Positions 39,640 to 48,179 are shown, counted from the first letter of the stretch. The stretch is 64,000 nt of DNA from Paenibacillus dauci (GCF_000971985.1 NZ_LAQQ01000005.1:62001-126000), one strand, 5' to 3'. Numbers and translations are program-made. Notes: a model not told the origin generated them from the letters alone.

Positions 39640-39743
39640 TTGTCATTCCCTCTTTCTCCAATGACTCGGGATGACCATTCTGCCAATCCTCCAAGTGCGA
39701 ATGCGATGAGTATTACCAATACGATCATCATGATGTCCAGCAT
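39636..39743 (-). CDS. uncharacterised 35-aa membrane ORF upstream of kdpF
   Basis: An ATG-initiated frame of 35 codons with AAGGAG 8-10 bases upstream, coding a hydrophobic helix (DIMMIVLVILIAFALGGLAE) and a charged tail (WSSRVIGERGNDK). Its stop overlaps the kdpF start by the sequence GTGA, the hallmark of translational coupling. Short membrane ORFs preceding kdpF occur in other bacteria but I know of no assigned role; it may be an extra accessory subunit. Confidence 0.65.
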   Translation of the reverse strand: MLDIMMIVLVILIAFALGGLAEWSSRVIGERGNDK

Positions 39744-39942
39744 GGTTTCGTTGCTCCTTCGTTAATAAGTTCATTTTCCTATCCATGGATTGCCAAGGAT
39801 ATTGTTTATCTTCAAAACGTATTATCTTTGCCAACAAATATTTACGTATTGCGCAAATGTACCACACACATATAAGTGTTTTTAAATCGTTGTTATGTGT
39901 ATTATTAGCAGTTAATCCTAGAATAAATTCCAAAATTGGCGC

Positions 39943-39985
39943 AAAAAAAGAAGCCTGGAGAAAAGCAGAACTTTTTCCAGGCTTC
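39943..39985 (-). terminator. terminator downstream of the second c-di-AMP riboswitch
   Basis: Stem GAAGCCTGGA/TCCAGGCTTC with seven A on the plus strand, giving TTTTTTT on the minus strand. Position, 200 bases before the first kdp ORF and after riboswitch B, fits a riboswitch-controlled attenuator. Confidence 0.85.
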
Positions 39986-40077
39986 CTGACAGATCTTCTG
40001 CTTGCTGGTGCATCCATTTCATGCAGCACCAAACAAACTTTACTATCTGTTATAAGTCGGATATAAGTTCTCCCTGA

Positions 40078-40243
40078 TACGCTGACGAGGTTAGCTGTCG
40101 GGTTCGGGCTGGAAGATTGCCCGTTCCGGAAGATTCCGGAATTTACCCCATGTCATAGACCGTATAAACTCTTTTCAGTCCTTAGGCTGCTATGACGATT
40201 GGTTCCCCCGCTTTCCATATGCAATGGAAACTAAGCGTTGTAA
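40078..40243 (-). promoter_or_regulatory. c-di-AMP riboswitch (ydaO-yuaA), copy B
   Basis: On the minus strand: GGAAAGCGGGGGAACCAAT (40198-40216), GGGGTAAATTCCGG, and CCCGAACCCGACAGCTAACC near 40085-40110 reproduce the conserved blocks of the ydaO-type riboswitch. It is the second of two tandem copies and precedes the terminator at 39943. High c-di-AMP should shut off kdp transcription. Confidence 0.9.
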
Positions 40244-40270
40244 CGTTTTCCTGTATGCTGCTCAGAGCAT

Positions 40271-40300
40271 AATAAAACACAGAGCTCTTATACCCTGTGT
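40271..40300 (-). terminator. terminator-like hairpin between the two riboswitches
   Basis: ACACAG/CTGTGT stem then TTTTATT on the minus strand. Weaker than the hairpin after copy B but placed where an expression platform for copy A would be. Confidence 0.5.
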
Positions 40301-40337
40301 CATGAATGGCACAAGTCTTACACTCCCTCTCCATCTG

Positions 40338-40515
40338 TGCTTACGAGGTTAGCTGTCGGATTCGGGCGGTGAGAGTCGCCCTACCTTCAGACCGATACCA
40401 TGGTGATCGGCCTGAAGGATTCACCCCTTGCGGTATATAAGGTGGCTCTCACACCGCCATTATTCCCGCTTTATTGGTTCCCCCGCTTTCCGGTTAGACC
40501 GGAAACTCAGCAATT
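40338..40515 (-). promoter_or_regulatory. c-di-AMP riboswitch (ydaO-yuaA), copy A
   Basis: Minus-strand blocks GGAAAGCGGGGGAACCAAT (40473-40491), AAGGGGTGAATCC and CCGACAGCTAACCTCGTAAGC match the ydaO motif, and share long identities with copy B. It is the first element transcribed, directly after the promoter region at 40533. Confidence 0.9.
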
Positions 40516-40532
40516 ACAGAATATAAAACCCA

Positions 40533-40560
40533 ATTATAATGACTGCCATTTACAGCAGTC
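40533..40560 (-). promoter_or_regulatory. kdp leader promoter -10 with palindrome in the -35 position
   Basis: Minus-strand TATAAT at 40533-40538, 18 bases ahead of riboswitch A. A perfect inverted repeat GACTGC-N8-GCAGTC (40541-40560) sits where the -35 should be, and no good -35 hexamer is seen, suggesting an operator or activator site. Confidence 0.4.
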
Positions 40561-40880
40561 GCTGATTCCAGATTTACTATTCAAATCCGGGAATCTCTAA
40601 ATCCTGAAATGTATGTTACGCCTGTCCTTGCTAACTGTAAAGGTGACAGAAAAGGCAAAATGGACCCTGATAGTTCACAAATGTCTTTTTACAACAATTA
40701 TTAATTTTTTATCTATCTGAAGCTCTTTATTGCTCTGCTTTTCTTTTGTTTTCGCGAATTCGACTTTATTTTCATTGATGCAAACATCTTTTTTGCAAAA
40801 ACGTGAAAATGAATATGTAATTCTTTTCATGCGTAATACAGATACTGTTCTCTTCAAAATAATAACTTGTTTCCATAATA

Positions 40881-40909
40881 AAAAGCCGAAGCATCTAAAA
40901 TACTTCGGC
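40881..40909 (-). terminator. terminator after the SMI1-LRR gene
   Basis: Stem GCCGAAG/CTTCGGC with an 11-base loop, then TTTT on the minus strand; 60 bases beyond the gene's stop. Confidence 0.7.
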
Positions 40910-40971
40910 AACTGTTACCTATAGGGACAAATCTGATAGATTTTGAGGGTGACTATTCAAAATGTGTCTTA

Positions 40972-42516
40972 TCAGCGGGTATGACGCATCCAGATATTGT
41001 GCTGCTCCTCCGTCATTTCTCCAATCATTTGCGAGAAATTCACATATTGGGCAAAAGCATCCTTAAGCAGTTCAAACTGGGCAAATGTCCCGGTGAACTT
41101 TTCCAGGGTCACCGAGCGGCCTATCGATTCCAGATTGCCGATCTGGCAGCCTTCCATGAGTTTGAGCTCCTTGAGTGCCGGCAAATCAGCCAACGCGGAT
41201 ATGTCATCAATACGGGAATCATACAAAGTAAGACTCTCCAACTGAGCATAACCACCCAGATAACGAATATGCCGATCCTGCAGCGCTCCAATATACAGCT
41301 TACGCAGTGGCAGCATGCGCCCAAGCTGTTCCCAATCTTCCTCCTGCCATTCATCGGCTCCCAAAATAGTAAGTTCACACAGCTCCGGCAAACTCGAAAT
41401 ATATGCAGCAGCTTCGCGAGTCGGAGCCGAGATTGCGAGCTTGTGCAGCGTAGTCAACTGGGCTAATGGAGAATAATCCTGAACTGCAGTACCACGGCAA
41501 TCCAGTTCATACAGACGTGACAGATTGTTCAGCGGTCTCAGATCCTGCACCTGGGTATCCTCAATATTCAGAATCTGCAAATAAGGCAAATTCTGAAGGG
41601 GTGACAGATCACGTACCGGGTTACGAAACAGATGCAACTTTTTCAGTTCCCGACAGCTCGCCAGCGGAGTAATATCTTCAATCTCATTGCGATTCAACAG
41701 TAGTTCACGAACCTGCAGGCAGCGGGACAACGGACTGATATCGCTCAGATGTGCATCCGGTAAATAGATCTGATTAGCTGTTACAAAAGATTCTGCATCT
41801 CCATGACCTTCTGTAATCAGATTACGCCAGACAGGGTCCAGACTCGCAAACCAGGTATCCAGTTGCTCACTTTCTTCTCCTTCAGGCTGCTGTATAATGT
41901 CGCCCATCGCATAGGTCTGAGCATCCTTCAGTAGACGGGATTGTTCATTACGACCATACATCCAGTAACCCATACCTTCTTCTTCTACAACCGTATAATT
42001 CCCTTCACGCACCGTATCCCGCATGAAATGGATAAATGCTCCGAGGCTGGGGGCAATCACATGTTTCATTTCTTCGTCCCGGCCAAAGTTGATGATTTGG
42101 CCAGCTATGCCTTTTTCGGCAGGGTCCAGATCGATTCCAAGATGATTGCCTCCGCCATCATGACAGAATGGAATCCAGCCTTTATTGATATACTGTTCCT
42201 TGATCCAGCCGGATGGAATGGAATAATGATCGCCCAGCTCCTGATATTGCGGCTGCAGATCCGACCATATTTTCCATTCGCTCACCATATCGTCCAGACT
42301 CAAAAACTGAAGCCCAAAGAAAAGGCCGGGGCCATTGCGGGATTCCCCATTATGAATATGATAGAGCTGTCTTAATTCATCCGGAAAGGTGACTCCCATT
42401 GCCTGCTCTGCCTGAGCAATCTCTACATCTCCGGCAGGCGGCAGCAGAAAGTCCTCCAGACTGTTCAGTTCCGGTCTCAAAATGGACTTGATTTCCTCGA
42501 TCCATGTTCCTATCAT
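40972..42516 (-). CDS. SMI1/KNR4 domain fused to leucine-rich repeats
   Basis: A 514-aa soluble protein. Residues 20-180 fit the SMI1/KNR4 family (AEQAMGVTFPDELRQLYHIHNG, GWIPFCHDGGGNHLGIDLDP), common in toxin-immunity and unknown bacterial proteins. Residues about 240-500 are internalin-like leucine-rich repeats (ISPLSRCLQVRELLLNRNEI, DLSPLQNLPYLQILNIEDTQ). AAGGAGG lies 8 bases before the ATG at 42514-42516; a TTG two codons earlier is too close to it. No toxin gene is adjacent. Probably a protein-binding protein. Confidence 0.8.
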   Translation of the reverse strand: MIGTWIEEIKSILRPELNSLEDFLLPPAGDVEIAQAEQAMGVTFPDELRQLYHIHNGESRNGPGLFFGLQFLSLDDMVSEWKIWSDLQPQYQELGDHYSIPSGWIKEQYINKGWIPFCHDGGGNHLGIDLDPAEKGIAGQIINFGRDEEMKHVIAPSLGAFIHFMRDTVREGNYTVVEEEGMGYWMYGRNEQSRLLKDAQTYAMGDIIQQPEGEESEQLDTWFASLDPVWRNLITEGHGDAESFVTANQIYLPDAHLSDISPLSRCLQVRELLLNRNEIEDITPLASCRELKKLHLFRNPVRDLSPLQNLPYLQILNIEDTQVQDLRPLNNLSRLYELDCRGTAVQDYSPLAQLTTLHKLAISAPTREAAAYISSLPELCELTILGADEWQEEDWEQLGRMLPLRKLYIGALQDRHIRYLGGYAQLESLTLYDSRIDDISALADLPALKELKLMEGCQIGNLESIGRSVTLEKFTGTFAQFELLKDAFAQYVNFSQMIGEMTEEQHNIWMRHTR

Positions 42517-42612
42517 ATACAAGCCTCCTTTTTCCTAACCTAAACCAAACTCTCCATTTTTATTCATCTACACTGCACAGGCTACCTGCACCTTTCTCTA
42601 TGTAGCTCCCGA

Positions 42613-42816
42613 TCAATCCAGCAGAGCACTGCGTTTGAAAATAAGAACAACTTCTCCCAGATCTCCCTGGCTGATAGTTGTATCAAAAGAAGACACAAGC
42701 TCCCAACCATCAAACCCCAGATTGTTTAATTCCTCCTGAAGCAGACGGTCATCGACTCTGCCATTCACAAAACCGGCTGCCGGTAATTTTAATGTTTTAT
42801 ATTCCCACTGACTCAT
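42613..42816 (-). CDS. DUF4177 protein
   Basis: A 67-aa protein matching DUF4177: QWEYKTLKLPA, then EELNNLGFDGWELVS and VVLIFKR. Function unknown. GGAAG precedes the ATG. It lies upstream of the SMI1-LRR gene on the same strand, with a gap of about 100 bases. Confidence 0.8.
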   Translation of the reverse strand: MSQWEYKTLKLPAAGFVNGRVDDRLLQEELNNLGFDGWELVSSFDTTISQGDLGEVVLIFKRSALLD

Positions 42817-43011
42817 GGTATGATCTTCCTTTCTTCAAAACAATTCGGCTTTTGCCAAAAAGGGTATACAATGTATAAGAAATAGTCATGTATACTGAAG
42901 CATCTGCCGATTATCAAATTGTATGAATGAATCGAAATCTTGACTTATTTGAACCGATCCAACAAGCTATATTGTAACATAATAACGATAAGGAGTTACA
43001 CCAGACTCGTG

Positions 43012-43584
43012 ATGAAGACTATAGGGCTTGTCCGCCATTTCAAAGTGAATAAGGAATTCCCCATTCGGCAGATGGTGACGGTTCGCGAGCTGGTCACCTG
43101 GCTGGAGGAGTATGATGTTGCCGACATCGAAGAAGGGCAAACGGATTTGCAGGGACTGAATTGGGAGAAATGTTTTGCCAGCGATCTGCCGAGAGCACTC
43201 AAAACAGCCCAGTATATCTATCCCGGAGAGATCATTATTATGCCCGAATTGCGGGAGATTACACCGCCTACCTTCCAGACCGAACTACGCTTTCCCTTTA
43301 TTGGATGGGCCGTTTTTGCCCGGATCGCCCCTCTGCTGAGCCGGCGCTACAAACGCATGGTCGCCGAGACGGAAGCACGGATCGATCGCGCACTGGATGT
43401 CATTCTTTCTTCGGATGCCGAGCATGTACTGGTAGTCAGCCACTGGGCGTTGATGCTGTATATGCGCAAGCAGCTGATCAAGCGCGGATTTGCTGGCCCT
43501 CGAATGCGGATGGTCGAGAATGGTAAGCTGCATATTTTCCGGGATGCCGAAGCACAGGCTGCTCTGCGCCAGACCAAGCGCTAA
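43012..43584 (+). CDS. histidine phosphatase family protein
   Basis: A 190-aa protein of the histidine phosphatase (phosphoglycerate-mutase-like) fold. The N-terminal LVRHFKVN carries the catalytic RH; SDLPRALKTAQ holds the second Arg; and VLVVSHWALMLYM carries the second His. Members hydrolyse small phosphates or transfer phosphoryl groups; the substrate cannot be told. The start is uncertain: AAGGAG lies rather far upstream of ATG 43012, and GTG 43009 is the other option. Confidence 0.75.
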   Translation: MKTIGLVRHFKVNKEFPIRQMVTVRELVTWLEEYDVADIEEGQTDLQGLNWEKCFASDLPRALKTAQYIYPGEIIIMPELREITPPTFQTELRFPFIGWAVFARIAPLLSRRYKRMVAETEARIDRALDVILSSDAEHVLVVSHWALMLYMRKQLIKRGFAGPRMRMVENGKLHIFRDAEAQAALRQTKR

Positions 43585-43664
43585 TCCGATGAAATAATAA
43601 ACACGTTGTTCGTATATTCTTTGCACCAGTACAACTGAATCCCCTCGTTATATTGTGGATATTC

Positions 43665-43702
43665 AAACACCCTGTTCCGATAATCCGGACAGGGTGTTTT
43701 TT
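43665..43702. terminator. terminator between convergent genes
   Basis: Stem AACACCCTGTTCCG with CGGACAGGGTGTT (bulge), then a run of T; A's on the left give T's for the minus direction. Confidence 0.8.
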
Positions 43703-43712
43703 TATACCTATA

Positions 43713-44576
43713 TTAGATCTTTGCTTCCATAGCTCGCCCGCTAATGAACAGATCAATCGTCTCCTGTTCATATTCACTGAGTTCTCTGCCGTATTGGACT
43801 TGCAGCCGTTCAGCTACCTGATTACGGTCATGATCTGCATTTTGTACGAGCAGTGCTGTACGTTCCAGCAGAATCAGCTCCTGATTGAATCGCTCAGCAT
43901 CCCAGATCTCTGCATGATGAGACAATACTATCGTATCGGCATCGTATTTGCGCAGCGACTGAATCAGCTTCAGCGTAGTCGCCGGGGTATAACAATTGGG
44001 CGTCACATGGATATTCGGATATAGTGCATCCCCAAGGAATAATACTTTGTCTTCCCGGATATAGATGATCGAAGAATCAGCGGAATGATCTCCACCGACA
44101 TGTTCGATAATACAATGCACACGTCCAAGATCAAGCTCCAGCTTACGGTCAAAAGTAATATCCGGTGTAGGCAGTAGAATATCGCGTTCTTCGCCAAATT
44201 CTTTTTTGATGGCATCGGCGCAAAAAGCAATTTCAGTGCCTTCCTCTACACGCCGATCCAGATCTTCATCGGACCAGGACAGCTTCTGCATTTCCTTGAT
44301 GTGCTGTGTCGTCAAGGTCTGGGCGATAATGGTTGTATTGGCCTGATTCATGCCAAATACATGATCCCAGTGCCAGTGAGTGAGTACCAGCCAGCGTGGA
44401 GAAATATCCAGCTTTACCAATTGATCGATAAAAAGCTGGATATGGCTTGCGGAATTCCCTGCATCGATCAACAAGGTGGAACGGGTACCCGTGACAGCCG
44501 CCAGAATAGGACGATCGGTTTCCTGATAGGGAGTTAGATAATTAATATGGGAAGATAAATTCTGCATAATCTGCAT
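43713..44576 (-). CDS. metallo-beta-lactamase fold hydrolase
   Basis: A 287-aa cytoplasmic MBL-fold protein. The metal motif THWHWDHVFG (HxHxDH) is near residue 68, HVGGDHSADSS supplies the next His, FLGDALYP the Asp and VLSHHAEIW the last His. The fold covers many hydrolases (glyoxalase II-like, lactonases, thioesterases); no substrate can be assigned. AGGAG lies 9 bases before the ATG. Convergent with the histidine phosphatase gene across a terminator. Confidence 0.8.
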   Translation of the reverse strand: MQIMQNLSSHINYLTPYQETDRPILAAVTGTRSTLLIDAGNSASHIQLFIDQLVKLDISPRWLVLTHWHWDHVFGMNQANTTIIAQTLTTQHIKEMQKLSWSDEDLDRRVEEGTEIAFCADAIKKEFGEERDILLPTPDITFDRKLELDLGRVHCIIEHVGGDHSADSSIIYIREDKVLFLGDALYPNIHVTPNCYTPATTLKLIQSLRKYDADTIVLSHHAEIWDAERFNQELILLERTALLVQNADHDRNQVAERLQVQYGRELSEYEQETIDLFISGRAMEAKI

Positions 44577-44771
44577 AGATGGCAGCTCCTGTTCTGATTC
44601 ATAGGCACCTGCACAGCGGCAAGGTGCATCTTATGATAAATTCCATAGATGGATAGCGTATTCATAGGACAGTTCGGCTTTAAATGTATCCGGACGATTA
44701 GGTATACAGGCTATTTCTATATTTCCCTATTGTACTACATCTGATCGCTGTACCCAATGGCAGACGGATTA

Positions 44772-45626
44772 CTACAGCTCTGCTTCCCGGCTTCGCTCCA
44801 TGAGTGCCATCAGCTTCACTTCTGTCGCAGAATCCTGTACAGGCGTATAAATGCTGCAGCGTAGGTCTCCACTGCCCTGTACGACCAACGAAGTCAATTC
44901 AAACAGCATCTTGCCTCCACGTGCATGACGAAATTCAATCACAACCTGTGGCGCCGAGCTGACTTTGCTGTGCTGCCACAACGAACGGAAATCAGGATAG
45001 AGACTCATCATTTCATTCAAAAACTGCTCATACCATTCATCCTCTACATACTGTCCATAATAAGCCCGGAAAATAGACAAAAAATCTCCGGCAAAATCAT
45101 CCCAATTCACAGCCAGTCTGCGAAATTCCTTGCGCGCAAACAGCAAACTGATCATATTGCGCTGCGTTTCAGGAATCTGCTCGAAATCCAGAAAGACATG
45201 CCGGGCGGCTTCATTCCAGCCCACAATCTGGCAATGTCTGTCGGAGACAATGGTCGGACAATATTTGAGTTGTTCCAGTATTTTGGTCAATGAAGGTGAA
45301 ATATGAGGCAGCTCTTCGGCAATAGGCGTTACACCATGGCCTTTGTCCAGTGCCAGTGAGAACAGGTAACGTCGCTCATCCGTATTCAACTGTAGCGCAG
45401 CAGCTACATTCTCCAGTACCGAAGCCGATACCTGGATATCTCGCCCTTGCTCCAACCAGGTATACCAGGTAGTACTCACGCCAGCGAGCTGCGCTACCTC
45501 TTCACGACGCAGACCCGGTGTACGGCGCCGCGTACCAGCAGCAAGCCCTACCGATGTAGGCAGAATCTTGGAACGCTGGGATTTGAGAAAAACAGATAAG
45601 GCTTGTAAGCGTGCCTGATGATTCAT
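44772..45626 (-). CDS. XRE regulator with MmyB-like ligand domain
   Basis: A 284-aa transcription regulator. Residues 25-75 form an XRE helix-turn-helix (RRRTPGLRREEVAQLAGVST, TWLEQGRDIQ). Residues 100-280 fit the MmyB-like ligand-binding (PAS-like) domain (IVSDRHCQIVGWNEAARHVF, EVVIEFRHARGG style ending). Members of that domain have been reported to hold a fatty acid. AGGAGG lies just upstream of the ATG at 45624-45626. It is divergent from fabF across 131 bases, so it may control it. Confidence 0.8.
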   Translation of the reverse strand: MNHQARLQALSVFLKSQRSKILPTSVGLAAGTRRRTPGLRREEVAQLAGVSTTWYTWLEQGRDIQVSASVLENVAAALQLNTDERRYLFSLALDKGHGVTPIAEELPHISPSLTKILEQLKYCPTIVSDRHCQIVGWNEAARHVFLDFEQIPETQRNMISLLFARKEFRRLAVNWDDFAGDFLSIFRAYYGQYVEDEWYEQFLNEMMSLYPDFRSLWQHSKVSSAPQVVIEFRHARGGKMLFELTSLVVQGSGDLRCSIYTPVQDSATEVKLMALMERSREAEL

Positions 45627-45638
45627 AAATCCTCCTAT

Positions 45639-45648
45639 ATACATGTAT
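45639..45648. promoter_or_regulatory. ATACATGTAT palindrome in the regulator/fabF intergenic region
   Basis: A perfect 10-base palindrome directly upstream of the XRE gene; a partial copy (ATACATGCAA) is near 45710. Candidate operator only. Confidence 0.35.
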
Positions 45649-45757
45649 TTAAACGAGCCTGTTACTAATTATACTAGGATAAACGGTAACTTGTAATAGG
45701 ATAATATACATGCAAAGATACATATAGTAATCAATATAGATACAAGGAGGAAGCAGT

Positions 45758-46996
45758 ATGGAACGAGTGGTTATTACAGGGATGGGTATTGTTTCCCCCA
45801 TCGGAAATGATGTAGATACGTTCTGGCAGCAATTGAGCAGTGGCCAATCCGGCATACGCGCTATTGAGGCTTTTGATACTCAACGATATAAAAGTACGAT
45901 CGCAGGTGTAGTTCAGAACTTTGATGCGGATGCTTTATTCGGTCGCAAAGAAGCTCGGCGGATGGATCGCTTTACCCAGTTTGCCATAGCAGCTGCAGAT
46001 CAAGCGATTCAGGATGCCGGTCTGGATATGAATCAGGTCAATCGGGAGCGTGTAGGCGTCTATGTCGGTTCAGGCATCGGCGGAATTCAATCTTTGCTGG
46101 ATCAGCATCAGACGCTTACTCAGCGTGGACCCGAACGGGTCAGTCCAACGCTTGTACCTTCGATGATCGCCAATAGTGCGGCGGCCATGATCAGTATCCG
46201 TATTGGTAGCTGGGGACCCACACTGGCACCGGTTACCGCCTGTTCGATCGGTAATACCGCGATTGGCGAAGCCATGCGTCTGATTCGCGCTGGTGATGCT
46301 GATGTTATTATTGCTGGCGGTACCGAATCGGCTACCAACGAGGTTTCTCTGGCCAGCTTTGGCAATGCGACAGCTGTCTCTACCCGCAATGAGGCACCCA
46401 AAGCAGCCAGTCGTCCTTTTGACCAGGATCGTGATGGATTTGTAATGTCCGAGGGAGCGGGTATTGTCGTACTGGAATCGCTCAGTCACGCCTTGAGCCG
46501 CCAGGCTCCCATCTATGCAGAAGTAATCGGTTATGGCGCCAGCTCGGATGCTTACCATATGGTCGCCACCCATCCGGAAGGACGCGGGGCGCTGCTGGCC
46601 ATGAAGGCAGCATTGGCTAATGCCGGGATTACACCGGAACAAGTCGATGTAATCAGTGCTCATGCCACAAGTACCGTGATTGGTGATATTTCCGAGACCA
46701 AGGCTATCCGCCAGCTGTTTGGCGATCATGCCTACAAACTGCCTGTTACTGCCAATAAATCGATCACAGGTCATATGCTGGGCGCAGCAGGTGGTGCAGA
46801 AGCGATCGCACTGGTACAGACCCTGCGCCATGGCTTGATCCCGCCAACAATCAATCTGGACCATCCCGATCAGGCATGTGATCTGGATTATGTGCCCCAT
46901 ACCGCACGAGAAGCCGATGTACAGATTGGTCTGTCAAACTCGTTTGGATTTGGTGGGCATAATGCTGTTATCGTGCTGAAGCGATACGAGGAATAG
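45758..46996 (+). CDS. fabF: beta-ketoacyl-ACP synthase II (FabF-type)
   Basis: A 412-aa condensing enzyme of fatty acid elongation. The thiolase-fold triad is intact: Cys in VTACSIGNTAIGEA (near residue 165), His in SAHATST and His in NKSITGHMLGAAG. N-terminal RVVITGMGIVSPIG. No acyl carrier protein or other fab gene is nearby, so this may be a second FabF or a specialised synthase. AAGGAGG precedes the ATG. Divergent from the XRE/MmyB-like gene. Confidence 0.88.
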   Translation: MERVVITGMGIVSPIGNDVDTFWQQLSSGQSGIRAIEAFDTQRYKSTIAGVVQNFDADALFGRKEARRMDRFTQFAIAAADQAIQDAGLDMNQVNRERVGVYVGSGIGGIQSLLDQHQTLTQRGPERVSPTLVPSMIANSAAAMISIRIGSWGPTLAPVTACSIGNTAIGEAMRLIRAGDADVIIAGGTESATNEVSLASFGNATAVSTRNEAPKAASRPFDQDRDGFVMSEGAGIVVLESLSHALSRQAPIYAEVIGYGASSDAYHMVATHPEGRGALLAMKAALANAGITPEQVDVISAHATSTVIGDISETKAIRQLFGDHAYKLPVTANKSITGHMLGAAGGAEAIALVQTLRHGLIPPTINLDHPDQACDLDYVPHTAREADVQIGLSNSFGFGGHNAVIVLKRYEE

Positions 46997-47015
46997 TGAC
47001 GATATGCAAGAATCT

Positions 47016-47041
47016 GCCGGGTGCGTCTACCCGGCTTTTTT
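47016..47041 (+). terminator. terminator after fabF
   Basis: Stem GCCGGGT/ACCCGGC, 6-base loop, then TTTTTT. Confidence 0.85.
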
Positions 47042-47054
47042 CCTGTGAATCAAT

Positions 47055-47081
47055 GCAAAAAAGCACCGGCAGATGCCGGAG
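47055..47081 (-). terminator. terminator after the P-loop kinase gene
   Basis: On the minus strand CCGGCATCTGCCGG then TGCTTTTTT, 44 bases past the stop codon. Confidence 0.75.
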
Positions 47082-47124
47082 CTGTAGGGATGGCTGGACA
47101 AGCAGGTTATATACGTGCAAATGG

Positions 47125-47610
47125 TCAGTCTACTTGCCGGGTAACAATAAGCTTATGCTTGTAAGGTTCGGCGACTTTGAGAATAGCAGGCTTGGACTCG
47201 TATTCAAACCGGTGGTTCCAGTACAGCCGATCAATCAATCCCATCAGATTCAAGCGATCCCGATCCGGGTCTGTGCCAATTTTCTGCCTTAGAAAGCGCT
47301 GCAGCATTCTGCCATCCCGTACAAATGGATGCGGTGTCAAAAAAATAATCTGATCGGCCAGTGCAAAGCTTGGAATAAGCCATTCCATCAGATTCCCTTC
47401 CACAATCCATTCATCCTTACCGATAATATCCAACAACAGACGCTGCCTCACAACCGGTGTGTTGCGACGTCTTTTTTTGCCCTCGTTACTCCAAAGGACA
47501 GATTCCAATGAATAGCTGGGTATGTCCAATCGCTCGGACAGCCTTGCAGCCAGCTCGGTTTTGCCGCTGCCGGGTGCTCCCACAATATGTATTCTTTTGG
47601 CCAACGACAT
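47125..47610 (-). CDS. P-loop kinase, FlaR/adenylate-kinase-like
   Basis: A 161-aa nucleotide-binding protein with Walker A VGAPGSGKTELA near residue 10, and a following SYSLESVLW, EGNLMEWLIP and IIFLTPHP that fit the small AAA/adenylate-kinase-like 'FlaR' group. The phosphorylated substrate is unknown. The ATG at 47608-47610 has GGGGAGG upstream; the longer in-frame start adds 32 unconserved residues. Convergent with fabF. Confidence 0.7.
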   Translation of the reverse strand: MSLAKRIHIVGAPGSGKTELAARLSERLDIPSYSLESVLWSNEGKKRRRNTPVVRQRLLLDIIGKDEWIVEGNLMEWLIPSFALADQIIFLTPHPFVRDGRMLQRFLRQKIGTDPDRDRLNLMGLIDRLYWNHRFEYESKPAILKVAEPYKHKLIVTRQVD

Positions 47611-47706
47611 AGTCACTACCTCCCCAAGATTACCCTGTGCCCGTGAACAGTGATTCGTCCGCATACCGGGAATACACTCTTCACTCTTTAGTTTTTTATT
47701 TTCCAT

Positions 47707-48032
47707 ATAAGCAGCAACTATCTGGCAGCCGTATATAGCTTACTCTGCGTTCAAGCTTGTACGACTGCTGTTATTCAGCTCATGGATACTCAGAGATAGC
47801 GGCACCTTCTTTTCCTAAATATACATGTCGGTCACCCTGTATTTCAATTATTAACCAGAAGTAAATGAACATGCACCAATACATTGGAAGCATCTGTGCT
47901 GCTGCTTTAGCGCAATCCTATGTACAGCTCTCCTTATGTATACTGGAACACAATCTTTTGGACCAGCTACCACGTAAAACTGGAAATGGATGCTATAATA
48001 GTAACAGAATTTCCACAGGGAGGGAAAACCCC
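47707..48032. other. intergenic region
   Basis: 326 bases; a TATAAT at about 47994 is a likely -10 for the small membrane protein gene. Nothing else noticed. Confidence 0.4.
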
Positions 48033-48179
48033 ATGAAAAAGGATAATGATCAAATCAGTTGGAAGCTTTTTCGTTACTGGCTGAAAATTCCGCGCGTTCT
48101 GCGCATGAGTATCATCCCTTTGGTTATGCTCATTATCTCCATCCTTGGCTGGATCAAAATTTTTCGTTATGGCTGGTAG
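48033..48179 (+). CDS. small single-helix membrane protein (48 aa)
   Basis: A 48-aa protein with a basic amphipathic start (KKDNDQISWKLFRYWLKIPR) and one transmembrane helix (MSIIPLVMLIISILGWIKIF). AGGGAGGG lies 8 bases before the ATG. No family recognised. It may be a membrane stress or regulatory peptide; nothing beside it says which. Confidence 0.6.
   Translation: MKKDNDQISWKLFRYWLKIPRVLRMSIIPLVMLIISILGWIKIFRYGW

Noticed and set aside
39643-40032. 129-codon frame on the minus strand before kdpF
   Set aside because: Runs through the riboswitch terminator and overlaps the better-supported 35-aa ORF and kdpF in another frame.
40675-40911. 78-codon frame on the minus strand
   Set aside because: Lies in AT-rich sequence beyond the SMI1-LRR terminator, no ribosome binding site, no recognisable domain.
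46070-46900. 276-codon frame on the minus strand
   Set aside because: Antisense to fabF; rich in rare residues and no start signal.
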